A DNA stretch of 6,049 nt, from positions 3,479-9,527 of the forward strand of contig PCCM01000106.1 in NCBI GenBank assembly GCA_002731735.1. The letters run 5' to 3'. A program made the position numbers and the translations under genes. Below the pieces are notes generated by a model, which ran no database searches, had not been told where the DNA came from, and was given only the letters and a program-made list of their open reading frames with translations. Shown here piece after piece: positions 5,955 through 6,049 of the stretch (the first letter of the stretch is position 1; each line of letters starts with the position of its first letter). The DNA is from Gemmatimonadota bacterium. GTDB taxonomy: Bacteria > Gemmatimonadota > Gemmatimonadetes > Longimicrobiales > Gaopeijiaceae.

Positions 5955-6049
5955 CTAGTTCCCGTCTCTCCTGCCGCTGCCGGGCTGCGCGATGCCTGCA
6001 GCGTCACGCTCAGCCGACGACATCTGGTTCGCGCCCAAGTTGCCGAGCA
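5955..6049 (-). CDS. Probable C-terminal end of a convergent gene, product unknown (cut by right window edge)
   Basis: On the minus strand a frame entering from the right edge stays open for 30 codons to a TAG at 5955-5957. It encodes LGNLGANQMSSAERDAAGIA and then QPGSGRRDGN. Twenty-five of the 30 codons end in G or C, like real genes in this window, whereas the other long minus frame here is much poorer in third-position GC. The strong hairpin 58 bp past the stop fits a gene end. The fragment is too short to recognise a family, and the frame could still be open by chance. Confidence 0.4.
   Translation of the reverse strand, partial: LGNLGANQMSSAERDAAGIAQPGSGRRDGN

Noticed and set aside
5808..5957. 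A 49-codon plus-strand open frame starting with GTG after the PQQ gene.
   Set aside because: It reads through the perfect hairpin, has poor third-position GC compared with the real genes, and shows no ribosome site or recognisable product.

Overview
This GC-rich window most resembles the chromosome of an environmental Gram-negative bacterium that makes many exported redox proteins. Acidobacteriota, Gemmatimonadota or a planctomycete-like lineage fit best. The reason is the DUF1592 + DUF1552 gene pair and the set of Sec/Tat-exported proteins, including a PQQ propeller and c-type haem proteins. The phylum is inferred from gene content only; there is no rRNA or other marker.

Layout: (1) On the minus strand a two-gene unit reads leftward from about 2724. 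It holds a large secreted multidomain protein (PSCyt1 haem motif, DUF1587, beta-rich insert, DUF1595, DUF1592, DUF1588 with a second CXXCH, DUF1585) and then the start of a DUF1552 gene with a Tat-like signal, cut by the left edge. The stop codon of the first gene lies inside the Shine-Dalgarno of the second. (2) A divergent intergenic region (2725-2970) holds both leaders, a short imperfect tandem repeat and a possible promoter. (3) On the plus strand a second two-gene unit encodes an exported creatininase-fold protein whose canonical metal-ligand positions are largely replaced. It overlaps by one base the gene for an exported PQQ-dependent dehydrogenase of the glucose-dehydrogenase type, which has no haem domain of its own. 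(4) Downstream is a perfect 16-bp inverted repeat, a likely bidirectional terminator. Past it is what looks like the C-terminal end of a convergent minus-strand gene running off the right edge.

All four main proteins carry export signals, so the locus probably encodes an extracytoplasmic metabolic module. A working idea, not proven by sequence, is that the PQQ enzyme oxidises a sugar or alcohol and passes electrons to a c-type haem protein, possibly the divergent DUF1592 protein. The creatininase-like and DUF1552 proteins would then act on the same substrate class. The families are known but poorly characterised, and I see no mobile element, CRISPR array, tRNA or rRNA.
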